A stretch of 64,000 nt of DNA from Stemphylium vesicarium (taxonomy: Eukaryota > Ascomycota > Dothideomycetes > Pleosporales > Pleosporaceae). The position numbers and the translations under genes are program-made. Where the stretch lies: the NCBI GenBank assembly GCA_004380135.1, contig QXCR01000041.1:124001-188000 (forward strand). Direction: 5' to 3'. Below are positions 48,501-60,616 of this stretch, piece after piece; position 1 is the stretch's first letter; each line of letters opens with the position of its first letter. The notes beneath the pieces were generated by a model. That model worked only from the letters and a program-made list of their open reading frames with translations. It had not been told where the DNA came from and searched no databases.

Positions 48501-51500
48501 AGGTAGCGGCTTCGACTCGCTCCAACGCGTACAGGTCCATCGCGAGGGCGAGTTCCTTTACAATCTGAAGCCAAAGCAGGATCGCATCCAGCATCGCCTA
48601 CTGATTGACGTAAAGCTTGGCTCTGACAACGTCAAGAACATCACTATCCGCTCCCCACTTTTACTCGAGAACAATACTCAGATACCAATCGAACTTGGCA
48701 TGTTCAGCCCTGAAGATGGCCATCTTCTCAAGATCGATAAGATCCCTCCTGGAGATGCAAGGCCCGCACCTGTCGGCGCGTGCCACATGCACTCCATCAT
48801 CATTCGTCCGGACCAAGGCTTCGGCTATGCTTGGTCTAATGAGCGCTTGTTCTGGAAGGACCTTCTCAAACGTCCTACGAGGACCATCACCTGCCGTGGA
48901 GAGCAAGACGAACAGGCGCCACCATTCTTCTTCCAGCTGCATGCAGCTTATGACAAGAAGGATCCATTGACTGGCGTCTACCCCTACATGCGACTTCGCC
49001 TCCAAGCGCCAGTGGAAGTCCACAATCTCCTTCCGTACGACTTCAAGTACAGAATCTATGACAGCAACACAAAGAAGGATTGGACGAACTTCCTTAGGAA
49101 AGGTGGAATTAGCCCAGTTCACGTCGTGGAGCTCTCGCATCTTCTACTCATCAGTGTGGAGATGCAGGATGGGCCCTTCAAGCCCAGCAAATTCGGCATC
49201 ATCAACTCGACCGATCGTGAAAGCTTCAGGAGGGAGAAGGTACTAGAGGTCAAGGACAACAACGACACCACCCTGCACCTCAACATGCATTTCTTGTAAG
49301 TTCACTCTACTGCCCCGTCAGACAAATACTAACATCATTTAGCAACTTCCCTGACGGTGGTGGCGCATTCAAGGTAGCGATTTACAGTCCTTACATCATA
49401 CTCAACCGTACCGGACTCCAGCTGGATGTCCGAGCGCAACAGTCAATGGCCCAAGGCCGAGCTGCTGCCGGGCAAGGCGTTGTAACAGACACCCAACAAG
49501 ACGCGGGCAAGGCTCTACCTTTCATGTTCTCGTACCCAACCGAGAACAAGAAGAATCGCGCTCTGATTAGGGTCGGAGACTCCAACTGGAGCAAGCCTCA
49601 AAGTTTCGATGCGATTGGTAGCACTTACACGGTGGCACTACCGTCAGCGAAAGCTCGTTCTGACATGCATCTCGGTGTCTCAGTCTCAGAGGGGGAGGGC
49701 AAGTATAACCTGACTAAGACAGTCTCCATCGCACCGCGTTTCATCGTCAACAACAAGATGAAGGAAGAACTGCTCATTCGCGAACCTGGCCAGTCTGATT
49801 GGATGACGGTAAAGGATGGCGAGCTCTTCCCCCTAAGGTGGCTGAGGCAGGGTGGCGCACCGCAGCTGTCTCTTTGCTACCCTGGCGTTAACAACCAATG
49901 GTCTTCACCTTTCAACATCTCCAACGTCGGCAACGTGCACGTCAAGCTTTCCAAGGCCGGTCAGCGTCAGAAGCTTGTTCGCGTGGACATTTTGATGGAA
50001 GCGGCAACCATCTTCTGTCACGTTAGTGTCGAGAACAAACACTGGCCATTCTCTTTCAAGAATATGAGCGACCAGGAATTCTTGTACTGGCAAGCGAATC
50101 CAAACTTGGACGAGGATGAAGACGACCGCGGTTCTGGCTTCCGACCAATCAGATACCGCCTACCGCCTAGGAGCATCATGCCGTACGCGTGGGACTTCCC
50201 AGCTGCGAAGAACAAGGAAATCGTCATCAGTGCCAATGGACGGGAACGACATGTTAAGCTTGCCGAGATTGGACCGCTCATTCCATTCAAGATTCCGCCT
50301 GGCCAAGAGGGCGGTGGCATGAAGGTCATCGATCTCAATGTCGTCGCAGCAGGTCCGACGCAGACTCTGGAGGTGGCAAATTACAAGCCTTCCAAGAGCA
50401 TGTACAAGCAAAAGTCTACAACATCATCCTCAACGGCGACCGGATTCGAAGTCAAGGATATGGATACTGATGTTACCTTCAAAGCACAGCTACGACTTGC
50501 GGGCATCGGTATCTCGCTGGTCAATCGTCATCTAAAGGAGCTAGTATACGTTACCCTCCGCGATATCGAGATGAAGTATTCCGACTCGCCACTGTACCAG
50601 ATGATCAATATGCAGATCAAGTGGATCCAGGTCGACAACCAGCTTTACGGAGGAATCTTCCCCATCATCTTCTATCCAAGTGTCGTTCCGAAGACCGGAA
50701 AGGAGATGGAAGCGCATCCAATTTTCCAAACCACCATCACCAAGGTCAAGGACGACTCGTACGGTGTTCTGTACATCAAGTACTTTACATTCCTGCTTCA
50801 ACAAATGACTGTCGAGATTGACGAGGACTTCATCTTCGCTATGATTGACTTCGCGAACATCCCCGGCGCGTCATGGACCGAGGAGAAACAGGGCAAGCTT
50901 TGGGATGATAACCTCACTATCCCCGAGCCAAAGCAAGAACAGTCTGGTCAGGATGTCTACTTCGAGCTTCTTCACCTTCAGCCTATGCAGATCGATTTGT
51001 CGTTTGTTCGGACGGAGCGCATCAATGCCGAGGATACCATGAGCACATCCAACCCATTCATGTTCGCTGTCAACGTTCTAACTATGTCTATCGGTAACGT
51101 CAACGACGCTCCAGTACGATACAACTCTCTCATGCTCGAAAACGCGCGCATTTCGACAACTGCATTGATCAACAACATAAAGAACCATTATGTTCAGGAG
51201 TCGCTGCGACAAGTGCACGTGATTATCGGATCCGCTGATTTCCTTGGTAACCCTGTCGGTCTTTTCAACAACATCAGCTCTGGTGTTGCAGATATCTTCT
51301 ACGAGCCGTACCAGGGTCTTGTCAAGTCAGATCGTCCCGAGGATCTTGGTATTGGTATCGCGAAGGGTGCATCGAGCTTTGTCAAGAAGTCTGTCTTCGG
51401 CTTCTCGGACAGTATGGCGAAGTTCACTGGTAGTATGTCGAAGGGTCTGTCTGCGGCAACCCTCGACAAGGAGTTCCAAGACTCACGCCGGATGTCCCGC

Positions 51501-52169
51501 TCTCGCAACAGGCCCAAGCATGCCCTTTACGGTATCACATCAGGCGGCAATGCCTTTGCCAGCAGTCTTGCCAGTGGTCTTGGTGGTCTTGCCCGTCACC
51601 CCATTCAAGGTGCAGAAAAGGAAGGCGCTCTCGGTTTCGTCAAAGGTGTTGGAAAGGGGTTGCTTGGCGTACCTACCAAGGCTGCGATTGGTGCCTTTGA
51701 TCTCGCATCCAACATGGCTGAAGGTGTACGCAACACAACTACGGTGTTCGATCAAGAAGGCCTCGACCGCGTGCGACTAACACGCTTCATCGGCACCGAC
51801 GGCATTGTTCGACCGTACTCTCAACGCGAAGCGCTTGGTCAGTTCTGGTTGAAGACACTTGATAACGGCAAGTACTTCAACGAAGACTACATTGCGCACC
51901 TCGAGCTACAGAACAAGGAGATGCTCGTCATGCTCACATACAATGGCCTCATGATGGTGCGGACGAAGAAGCTCCAGACAGAATGGGATGTACCGCTCAA
52001 GGATGTACAGACTATCAGCAAGGAGAGAACAGGATTGGGCATCACGCTCAAGGGGGGCACAAATGGACCGTTCATTCCTGTGGGCGATGAGGGAAGCAGG
52101 AATTGGTTCTACCGACAGGTGGCTGTGGGTGTCAACGCGTACAACGATCGGTGGAACGCGAAGGGTTAA
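42529..52169 (+). CDS. VPS13: VPS13 bridge-like lipid transfer protein
   Basis: Two exons, 42529..49295 and 49343..52169, give 3197 residues, matching the 3100-3200 of fungal VPS13. The 47 bp intron has a TACTAAC branch site. VPS13 is a rod-shaped protein with a hydrophobic groove that moves phospholipids between organelles at contact sites (ER, mitochondria, vacuole, endosome, prospore membrane). The chorein domain starts at the ATG: MLEGLVSTLLNRFLGMYV and FDPKQLNVGIWSGDVKLRNL. The long middle is repeating beta groove with acidic linkers (a Lys/Gln/Ser-rich one near residues 1740-1795). The C-terminal third has the adaptor-binding beta repeats (for example NLLPYDFKYRIYDSN), the amphipathic VPS13_C/ATG2-like segment GFVKGVGKGLLGVPTKAAIG, and a PH-like end (WFYRQVAVGVNAYNDRW). 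The start sits in a perfect GCCGCCACCATG context. Confidence 0.97.
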
Positions 52170-52767
52170 TCGGAATCGCTGGAGGCAGAGTGGGTCAGAG
52201 TGTATAATGAGGTTATGAGTATACGGCATAGCGTGGTTCTCGGCTGGGATTGACTGGGTCCTAATAATGTGTATTCTTTTCCTCTTGAGCCTAGATAGCA
52301 AAAGCTTCTTCAATATTCAATGTATTCATTCATTAGATGTAGCTGTTGAGTTTCCTAGTGTTCAAAGCGAAGCTATCTCGGGATTGCGTCAGATTCGTCG
52401 GACCGACTTGATCAAGCACAGGAAGAGGGCGTCTATTGCCTCATGGTGAGCGCTGGTCAAGATATTTACGGGTCACGGCACACTGCGATCCACCCTGCGG
52501 CAGGGATGGCAATGGCGATGCCGAACCATGGCCGACGTTGTGATGCAGGTCGGATCCGTGCGTGACGTCAGACTGGCGTCGCGCGTCACTTTGCGGGGAG
52601 CTTGCAGCTGTAATCGCAATTGGGAAGCCGCGCATTTCCTACTTTCTCTTTTCTCCTCGTGCTATATTGATACCCAGCTCTAACTTTGTGTACGCCTTGT
52701 AGAAAAATCTCTTGTTCATTTTGCTTTTCCCTTTTTTCTCCCATATCCCGCTCGACGTCAAGTTAAT
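52170..52767. other. Spacer between plus-strand genes
   Basis: 600 bp with the VPS13 3' region and the promoter of the next gene; a T/C-rich leader lies just before 52768. Confidence 0.6.
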
Positions 52768-53939
52768 ATGCTTCGCAACGGAGCCTCGCGCCTAGCGCTC
52801 AAGTCGATTGCGGCACCCACAGCCGCCCGCCCAGCTACAAACTTCACTCGCACAGCACCGTCGCTGCAATGGACAACACAGTTCGGGTCTCTGGCCGCAA
52901 GGAGACCGCAGTTGGCACAGGCTGCAAATGCTCTGAAACCGTCTTCATCTGCTATCTTGCGCCGTAGCATGGCGGATGGGAAGTTGACCGACGCACAGAA
53001 GCAGGCGGAGAGCAGATACGCACAGGAGGAGATTAAGCCTACGCCAGAGACTGTGACGAGCTCTAGTTCGACACATCCCATGTTTTCCGAGGTTGGTGCC
53101 GAGGCGCCAGCGAACGAGGTGGACATGATGGCCGGTGTAAAGCACGATGTGGTATGTATACGACAGCGGATATCTCTCACGTGCCGGAGCGCATAGCTAA
53201 AATGCTACTCAGAACACCGTCAAGGACACATTTTCCCTCTCTCAAGTCCCGCGCGAAGCATTGAACTTGGGTCTTGCTGGCACACTTCCTTACCTCGCTA
53301 CCTCGCTCTCCACCGTCTACCTTTCATGGGAACTCAACCACTCCACAGCCGGTTACGGCCTCATGTTCTCTGAGAAGAACGCTACCTACCTCCTCCACAT
53401 CCTCGAGCCGCTGCAAATCGGATACGGTGCTTCCATCCTGAGTTTCCTCGGTGCCATTCACTGGGGTCTCGAGTGGGCTGGCTACGGCGGATACCAGGGA
53501 TACAAGCGTTACGCCATTGGTGTTGTCGCGCCCATGGTCGCCTGGTCCACACTGCTCATGCCCATTGAGGGTGCGCTAATTGGCCAGTTTCTGGGTTTCG
53601 TTGGTCTGTACTATGTTGATACCCGTAAGCATTCCCTGTCTCTGTTTATCTAGGGTTTAAGTGATACTAACGTAGCAAATCTCAGGTGCGACATACCGTG
53701 GCTGGACTCCTGACTGGTACGCCGTGTACCGCTTCGTTCTTACCATGATTGTCGGCGCCAGTATCGTGGCTACCCTAATTGGTCGCAGCGAACTGCCAGA
53801 GCACATCCCTGGCTCGGTTGACCGCGCCAAGGTCTTCCACGACGAGGGTTCGTCCGAGGAGAAGCTTGCTGAGCACGAGACGGCGTTGGCTGAGAAGAAG
53901 AAGAACGCTGCGCGTGCCGACGACAGGGGCAGCAAATAA
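52768..53939 (+). CDS. Mitochondrial inner membrane DUF3429 (TMEM69-like) protein
   Basis: Three exons, 52768..53151, 53213..53624 and 53686..53939, give 349 residues; introns are 61 bp. The N-terminal 70 residues are basic and hydroxylated without acids (LRNGASRLALKSIAAPTAAR, later ILRRSMADG), a mitochondrial presequence. From about residue 140 there are four to five hydrophobic helices: LGLAGTLPYLATSLSTVYLS, the GYGASILSFLGAIHWGLEW block typical of DUF3429, the following ALIGQFLGFVGLYYV, and VLTMIVGASIVATLIG. The C-terminus is a soluble charged helix. Fission yeast and animal relatives sit in the mitochondrial inner membrane; no activity is established. Length is at the long end because of the presequence and linker. 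Confidence 0.87.
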
Positions 53940-54424
53940 ATGCCTTGTTTATGCCAATGAATGTTGAAGGCGAGTTGAAGTGAGAAGGCAGCTGGATTCG
54001 GCTTGCTTGCTCGATAATGTTGGCGTTTCTGGCGAAGAGTAATGGACGCTTGTGGGCGTTTCAATATGTATATATGTGGGAGGATCCTGCTTTGGTGTGT
54101 TAAATTTTTCAATAAAGCAATTCAAGTTCAAAGACTGGTGTACATTAGTTGTACCAGATGTGAAGACACCATCATCGTAGGCACTGAAATGCTCGAGCCA
54201 TGATCCCTGGTTGTAGACTACCTTTACTCGGGTGTTTTTGATATTTCTGGAAGCGTGTTCGGCATTCGGAAGTTTACAGAACCACACGACACGATTTGGC
54301 GAAAGGAAGGACTGACACTCAAATGCAGCGCAGTGGTTCGGAGACCCCTCGAATGTCTTTTGCATATATGCATTCAGAATCTTATCCAATGTCTCCTCTA
54401 ATCACCAAAAGCACTTTCCACCAT
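53940..54424. other. Convergent 3' spacer
   Basis: Between the converging DUF3429 and Dsc2-like genes. It contains a poly(A) signal for the left gene and nothing else recognisable. Confidence 0.6.
54111..54116 (+). promoter_or_regulatory. Poly(A) signal AATAAA
   Basis: AATAAA lies 172 bp downstream of the DUF3429 stop codon, after a T-rich and TATATG-rich stretch that resembles a fungal efficiency element. Confidence 0.45.
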
Positions 54425-55478
54425 CTATCCCCTCGTCCCTCTAAACTGCTCCGCAACAACATCCCCCAATGTTCTCCTCTGCCTCGCCTGCTGCGCCTGC
54501 CCCGTCTCCCCCGCCAAAATCCCCGTCGCCAATCCATCTCCGCTACCACTTCCACCACCACCTTCCCTCTCCCTCTCAGCATCCAAACGCGCCCTTAGCC
54601 CTTCAAACCCCCTCTTATTACTCTCCTCACCAACCACCCACCCCGGTACCCGCCAGCGCGTCGCACCCGGCAGTAAATCGCGGCGATACGCAGTCCCCAC
54701 GCCCCAGCCGACGGCTGCCGCGAGCAGCGAGCCAGGGAACTGTGAGAGAGCGAGTTGGAGGGGTGGGAGATAGGATAGGGATTTTGAAGTCAGGGTTAGA
54801 CTGCGGGACCAGAGGGCGGATATAGATTGTGTCGATGACGAAGACGAGGATGAAGAAGTAGGTGTAGAAGCCCAAGGCGAGATTTTATAACGATACGTGT
54901 ATGGAACCGCGGCGTAGTAGTTTGCGAGTAGGGCGAAGAGGAGCGGGGTTGGGCCTGCGGGGAGGTGGTTCAATGCGCCGAAGGTGAGGGGGCGGAGGAT
55001 GAAGGTTAGGATGAGTGGGGGGAGGAGGGTTGTGTAGGGGAGGGTGGAGAGGAGGAAGGACTATGTGGTTTTCGTTAGTTGGATGTCATGCAAGAGTGGA
55101 AAAAGACAGAGATATGTAGAAGAGTGAACTCACAGCAAACTTCCTACTCCCCCACAACCTCTCCACAACGCGTAATTGGTAAAACGTCAGCACTGCGAAT
55201 AGCACTTCTGTCGAATTCGTGAAGCTCAACTAGATTCCAATTCAACCATCAGCAATCTACCCTTTTCCCATTCCCCCCCCCCGTATAAAGCTTTCCGTCG
55301 AATTACATACCTGCCACGTCGCAAACCGCCAAAACTGCCCATAGCCCCATATATGCGGCACAACCTGTATATGCAGATAGTACCTCGTATCCGTAATGGT
55401 GGCCAGCAGCGCGCATATAACCGTGCTGAAGACGAGGAATTGCGATACTGGCGCGTTGGTGAAGCCCGAGGAGATCAT
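54425..55478 (-). CDS. dscB: Dsc2-like rhomboid pseudoprotease of the Golgi Dsc E3 ligase
   Basis: Three exons, complement(54425..55060, 55134..55229, 55311..55478), give 299 residues. The start MISSGFTNAPVSQFLVF and the blocks HIWGYGQFWRFATWQLSFTN and VVERLWGSRKFASFLLSTLP match what I know of fungal DscB/Dsc2 proteins. These are catalytically dead rhomboid-fold members of the Dsc ubiquitin ligase, which activates the sterol regulator SREBP and acts in Golgi quality control. Several transmembrane helices are visible (residues 11-29, the stretch through SFLLSTLPYTTLLPPLILTF, ALLANYYAAVPYTY, and the later LSQFPGSLLAAAVGWGVG). No GxS/His rhomboid protease pair is seen. The C-terminal 80 residues are Arg/Glu/Gly-rich; a UBA fold, known in Dsc2 of fission yeast, is not obvious. 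Confidence 0.75.
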
Positions 55479-57108
55479 GCTTGTGTCGCCGTCGCCGTCG
55501 CTGTTGCAGCTGTTCGATTATCCGAGGGAAAGTGAAAGTATCGGGTCGCGCATAACTGGTCGGAAAAGCTGGAGGGAAGGTAGAGGGTGCGCTCAGGTGT
55601 GTGTGTGTGTGTGTGAAAGAAAGTGTGGGAGGTTGGGAAGGTGAAGGTTGCGGGCGTGGGCGTGATGACGATTCGCATGTGCCTGTAAGGTGAGCCTGTG
55701 CGCGCTGAGCTGCACTGCTGTGAGCGGGCGGAGTTACGGGGCGCGGAGGTGCCACAGTTGCTCATTTGCTAGGCAGTTTGGAGGGGAAGGGAACAACCAC
55801 GATGTGCACCAGCGTTCTCACATTATGGAAATATCTTGTATTGCAATCCAATGTTGTAGATTAATTCCTAGAAAGTATAACATTGGTATTGCAGCTTGCT
55901 GTTTTCCACCATGGTATAACGTTACCTGTACGATGGCTGTATCCCTAAGATATGCAGACCCTTTGCCCGCGCAGCTCAATTGCCGCTCACGTTATTAGAA
56001 TGTTCGTTCCGACTTCGTTCCGGATTACCTTTTCTGTGCTGATATGCCTTGTATTTCCCCTTGTTTACTAATTTAGCCTTAACTAAGACTAGCATCGCTA
56101 AGTATGTACGAAGTGATGTACATGCCTACGCGGTCGTGTTTATAAAAAGCCCTGTCTTCTCTTCTCGCGGCAGCGGCCGTTTCGGTCAACGCCCTCACGC
56201 TCAGTTTCGAGGGCTGTGTCTTCCAAAAATATACCGGTGGTTTACGTGGATGTGCTCCAAACCTATGCAGCGATTACAACTGCTATCCGCCTTGCGCCCG
56301 CAATTCGAGCAAAGACAAACCTAGTACCTTCACGCCGGTTAGCAACAATCCTGTGGGCACTGATATATGTGAGTGCTACTGCTACCTTGCATAGGCGTTT
56401 TTAAGAAACATGGAGTTCTTACCTACTTTGGGGGGAGGGGGAAATACTAGGTTAGAGAGCGTTCTAAATGGCTATTAGGCGTGAGAACAATATGGCGAAA
56501 CAGAAGAGAGGAAGGGTAGATTTACACGAGGTGGAGACAGAAAGCTTAATTTACTACTGTAAAACACACTCACTGTACAATCCATAAATGTAACTACTCG
56601 CGTTGCTTAACCACTCTTATGTAGACATCGCTATAAGGTTTTGCAACTTAGCATTTAAATGTAAGAAGCCACTCGTGCCACCCTTCTCTTTAACTTTGGG
56701 TATAAATGCTGTAGATGATGAGTTGATTACGTATAATACTAGTAATAATACAAAAGGTAATGAGCCCTTCTAGGAGCGACGAGGTATATAGATAGCAGAC
56801 GCTTATCGCAAGCAAAATGCCTCTTTGCTTGCCTGCCTGCATGCCTGCTAAGATGCCAAAATAACAAAATCTCCCACCCACGCTCATGATATTGATAGCC
56901 CACCCTGTCATAAAACACTCCTCGCAGAGTGATATATCTGTTCCCTCTTCTTTGAGATAACGCCGTTTGTAAAAGATATGAATGTGTCCATGCCTTTACG
57001 GACGCCGCGCAGATGTTCAGCGAGAGGAAAACCCAACAGTATAAAGCGGGGGAATCATAAAAAGGAAATGTAAGACCGTAGACTCATTAGTTATTACAGC
57101 GGCATTCT
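55479..57108. other. Spacer with AT-richer island
   Basis: It begins with the Dsc2-like promoter, including a GT microsatellite. From about 55,840 to 57,060 the DNA turns visibly richer in A and T (many TAA, TTA, ATA words) than neighbouring sequence and has no gene I can support. It may be a decayed repeat. I have not measured its composition. Confidence 0.45.
55598..55615. repeat. GT dinucleotide microsatellite
   Basis: About nine GT units, 120 bp upstream of the Dsc2-like start codon on the minus strand (CA repeat in that orientation). Confidence 0.8.
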
Positions 57109-59133
57109 TCAAGCCCGTCGCCTGGGCGCACCAAGCCTCCTCGCCTTGCGCACAAAGTCCTCTTCGCTCTGATTAGGATTGGACAAAAAGTCCTTTCCAA
57201 ATTCGGAATAAGGGGTATCGTCGAACACGGGTGAAGGAGCTTCATCAAAAATGGGTACTGGAGCAGTTGGAGGCTTTCGGATAGTGTTGTTGTTGTTGTT
57301 GTTGTTATTGTCGGTCCTTAGCGCTTGGAATTCAGCGTTGATAGCATCGAGCTGCGAAGATTGTCCGTCTTGGTTAGCTGTTCCGGGGTTAGCTCGCTTT
57401 GTCGCATTCAAATGTTATTGGGAGAGGGTCATTACTTGGGATAGATTCAGACGATCCATGCTGCGCCACCATCGCTCCTTGTCTTCACGCGGATCTACCT
57501 CGGATGTTAGATCAACTTCAGACGCGTTGGAAATGGGAGGAGATGCGTTTGGGGCTCGCTTGTCCCACTCTGGAGATATCGGTGCGGGGGGTATCGGCCG
57601 AGTAGAGTCTCCAGAACGCAAGTCCATCTCTGATTGCCGATGCCGTGGGAACCGACGCGAGACGCGGTCGCTAAAGCTTCCTGAATTCCTGTTGTTACCG
57701 CTATCGCCTGGAGAGACACGACGTGATGTTTCGATAGTGGAATGTGGCCGGTCGGCGAAAGTGGCTGGATTGTTGGGTCTGGAGATTTGGCTTGACGAGG
57801 AACGAAGCTCGTTGGACGTCCTGCTCGTAGATGATCTGTCGGGACGATATAAGCCACGTAGACCATCTGGCTGAGGTGCCGGTGCATGAGGGGCCACGGT
57901 ATGCGGCCGAGGGGGTGATATCTCTGCAGCGTCCAATAAGGATGGTGGAAGCGCTTGGTGGTCTTTGTGATGCCGCCTGGTGTTCCTCGGAGTTTCAGAC
58001 CTATCGTCTTCGATGATGGTAGGGATCTGTTGCTGGTACATAGTCGAGACGTAGGGTGCTTGTTGAGCAGGAGACGGAGATGCATCGCGGAGTGCTTTCA
58101 AGGATGCAACTGATAAACGATGAACCAGCTCTTTAGCAGATCTCCTGCGCTCCTCGGTCAAGTCGAGAAACTTCCTGGAACGCTCCGAGGGCGAAAAGGA
58201 ATCCAAAGATTCGCTGCTTTGTTTTATCTGCGGCGATGCTGGCTGACTATAGTAATCCGAGTCAAAGTGACTGGTCGAAGGCCGCGATTCGTCGATGCTG
58301 TACATGCGCGAAGGGAACTTGTCGGGGCTGTCGATGAGCGTGCTGCAAGGAGAGTTGGATTCAATCGCCATGACTCGGTCTTTGAGCTGCTTGAGCTCTT
58401 TCGCCAGCAGATCCTTCTCTTCCTCCATCTTGATAATACACTCGGCCGCTTCGTCGATGGCGGATTCATGAGCTGACCAATGTGCAGCACTCTCACTTGC
58501 TATATCGGTAAGTTCCTCATTCGTCTTCCGCTGATCCTCGTTGATTTCCTTGAGGTTTGCCATTTCCTCGTCCATCTCTTCCATCTTCATTTTCAGCTGC
58601 TGGTTTTCCGCCCGGAGTTCGTAAGCTTCATCTTCAAATGGCTCGAGGCGCTCTATCTGTTCCTTGGCCTCTGTCAGGCTGTGCTGGAGTTCCTTATTGT
58701 CTTTCTTGAGCAGCTCCACCCGCATGTTGGTGGTTATGAGAGTATCCTTCAGTCTTTCGATCTCGGCGGTGAGCTCTCTATTTGTCTTGGTTGGCGGAGG
58801 TCCGACATGGTTGGGTCTTTTTCTGCGAATCGGCGAGACAGGTGTTGTTTGTTCTTCGGAGAGAACGAACTCGTCGAAATCGTCGGGTGAGGTTTTAGGT
58901 GTCTTTAGTTGGATGGATTTCGGAGCAGGTGGCGGTATGGGTTTCACATCCTGGGGTGCAGGTGTAGGTGTTGTTTGCGCTCTTCGTGCCTGGAGTGCAT
59001 TTCGAAGGTACTCGGATTTAGGCGCAACGGCAGAAGAGCCTGACCGGGAGAGAGTAGATGGTGTCGAATCGGGCGTAGATGGGCGTTGAGGGGGTTTGGA
59101 GGAAGAGGAGCGCGAAGTGGGTGTGTGCGACAT
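57109..59133 (-). CDS. Coiled-coil protein, possibly cytoskeletal
   Basis: Two exons, complement(57109..57351, 57436..59133), give 646 residues. I chose donor GTAATG after NLSQ and the acceptor TCGCAG so the frame reads LNLSQLDAINAEFQALR; without splicing a stop follows at 57415. The N-terminal 115 residues are Pro/Ser/Thr-rich. A long coiled coil runs from about residue 115 to 260 (ELTAEIERLKDTLITTNMRV, later QLKMKMEEMDEEMANLKEIN), vaguely like the microtubule or spindle-pole recruiters of the centrosomin-N type, but I cannot confirm that. Next come Ser/Pro/Arg-rich regions with many SP/TP sites. A short motif EDKERWWRSMDRLNLSQL near 553-570 and an Asn8 run precede the end. The function is unknown. 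Confidence 0.75.
57286..57309. repeat. In-frame AAC/GTT microsatellite encoding poly-Asn
   Basis: Seven GTT units and one ATT on the plus strand encode eight consecutive Asn in the second exon of the minus-strand coiled-coil gene. Confidence 0.85.
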
Positions 59134-60616
59134 GATGGTGTGGGGATTCTAGGAGGGCGTTTGGTGAAGCACGCGACAGGCGGAAGTATAAGTGCTGGTC
59201 CAAGGTTCCAAAATCTGGCCGAACAATGATTTGTGCCTGGAACAATCGACTATGCGATTGTCGATATCGAGTCCTTGTGCAGCCACAATGTATGCGACTT
59301 CAATTTGGTAGGTTGGCGCAATCTATGCGGCGTCGCGTGCGAAGATGGGTGGGAAGTCGCTCGAGAGCGGGTCGTTCTTGGGTTCCATTGATTGCTTGGT
59401 GAGAGATGAGGGTGTGGGTATGTGTCGTCAAACTTGTTCTTTTCTTTTTTCTGCGCGTGTGTATGCGTCGGAAGCGGGTAGTAGTGGGGAAAAAATAAAG
59501 CGGTGAAAGCAGTGAGTTCGAGGGCGGCGCGTGATGGCAGCGGTGAATTAGCAGAAGCCTTCGCTATGCACTAGGCGCGTTCACAGGTGGGCGGTTGTGG
59601 AACGAGTGTGAAAGAGAGATACAGTGTCTGCCACGCTCTGTGCGCGTACAGGAGGGCAGACTCGCGAATGGCCAACGCCCCAAGGGATGACGGGTTCCTG
59701 TCGCGTCGGGCAGCAAGTTGGAGGACTCGCAAGGGAAGCCTTACCCCAGAGTGGTCAAGCGAGAGGGGGCACAGCGGGAGCCCTTGGCCGGCGCGACCCA
59801 GCACAACGGGCTGCATGCCACGGGTGCTCCTTATTTGCTGTGTGGGAGAGTGCGTGGGGCGCGAGCCAGTAGGCCCCTTGCCGCGAGGGCTGCCAATCCG
59901 GGACTCCTGCATGAGCCCTGCATGGCGTCACCAAAACCATGGCGAACGAGGCCAGTCGGACTGCGGAGAGCAACGTGATGACGACCTCACGCCTCGCTCG
60001 TGATGGTGATTTTTCGCGCTTTGGCAGCACACGAATCTGAGACCGACTATTGTCCCTATCCCAATTGCACCGCAGTGTGGCGCCTTCCTAGGCCAATGTC
60101 GGCCCCTCAGTGGCGTTGTCTTCGCCGAGGACATGGTTCATGGCCTGGCCTGCGAAAATACCTACTCAACAGTCTAGGACTCCCATGATACTGCCTTCGC
60201 CAGAGTTTCTCTCTCATGTCATCTGCGTGCATACCATCAAACCCTTCTTTTTTTGAGCTGTGTGAGCCGATCCTGCGACCCTGCCTTAGTCTGCATGTTC
60301 CAGCTGTCAAACTCCCAACGACATATGCCCGAGCGCAGCCGTGATCGACCATCCGGACTATCCTCCGCTACTGCATCGCTCGGCTGCATGTCGGTCACGA
60401 CGCCAGCAATTCGGCGCCTTACTATCCCTTGCTGGCCTTGGAGCAAGACATAATTGCGTGTAGGAGCGGGGTCATCGCTCGAAGCTTGCCCAAGCCGCAG
60501 TGAGTGCTTGACGTCTATCAAGAAGTATTTGACCGATAGACAAAACTACAGTAGTAAAATAGTACAATAGGACCGTTTAACCTTGACCATCAAGTCCGCA
60601 ATATTCTGCCAATTCA
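59134..60616. other. Intergenic region, 1.5 kb
   Basis: It holds the promoter of the coiled-coil gene and 3' region of Erg27. GC-rich open frames near 59,570-60,000 overlap on both strands and lack domains, so I leave them out. Confidence 0.5.

Noticed and set aside
42529..52169. Many long antisense frames inside VPS13, TOP2 and HSP70
   Set aside because: They are by-products of codon bias in the sense genes and carry no domains.
59571..60030. Several GC-rich overlapping open frames on both strands
   Set aside because: High GC lowers stop-codon frequency, and none shows a domain or a credible start context.
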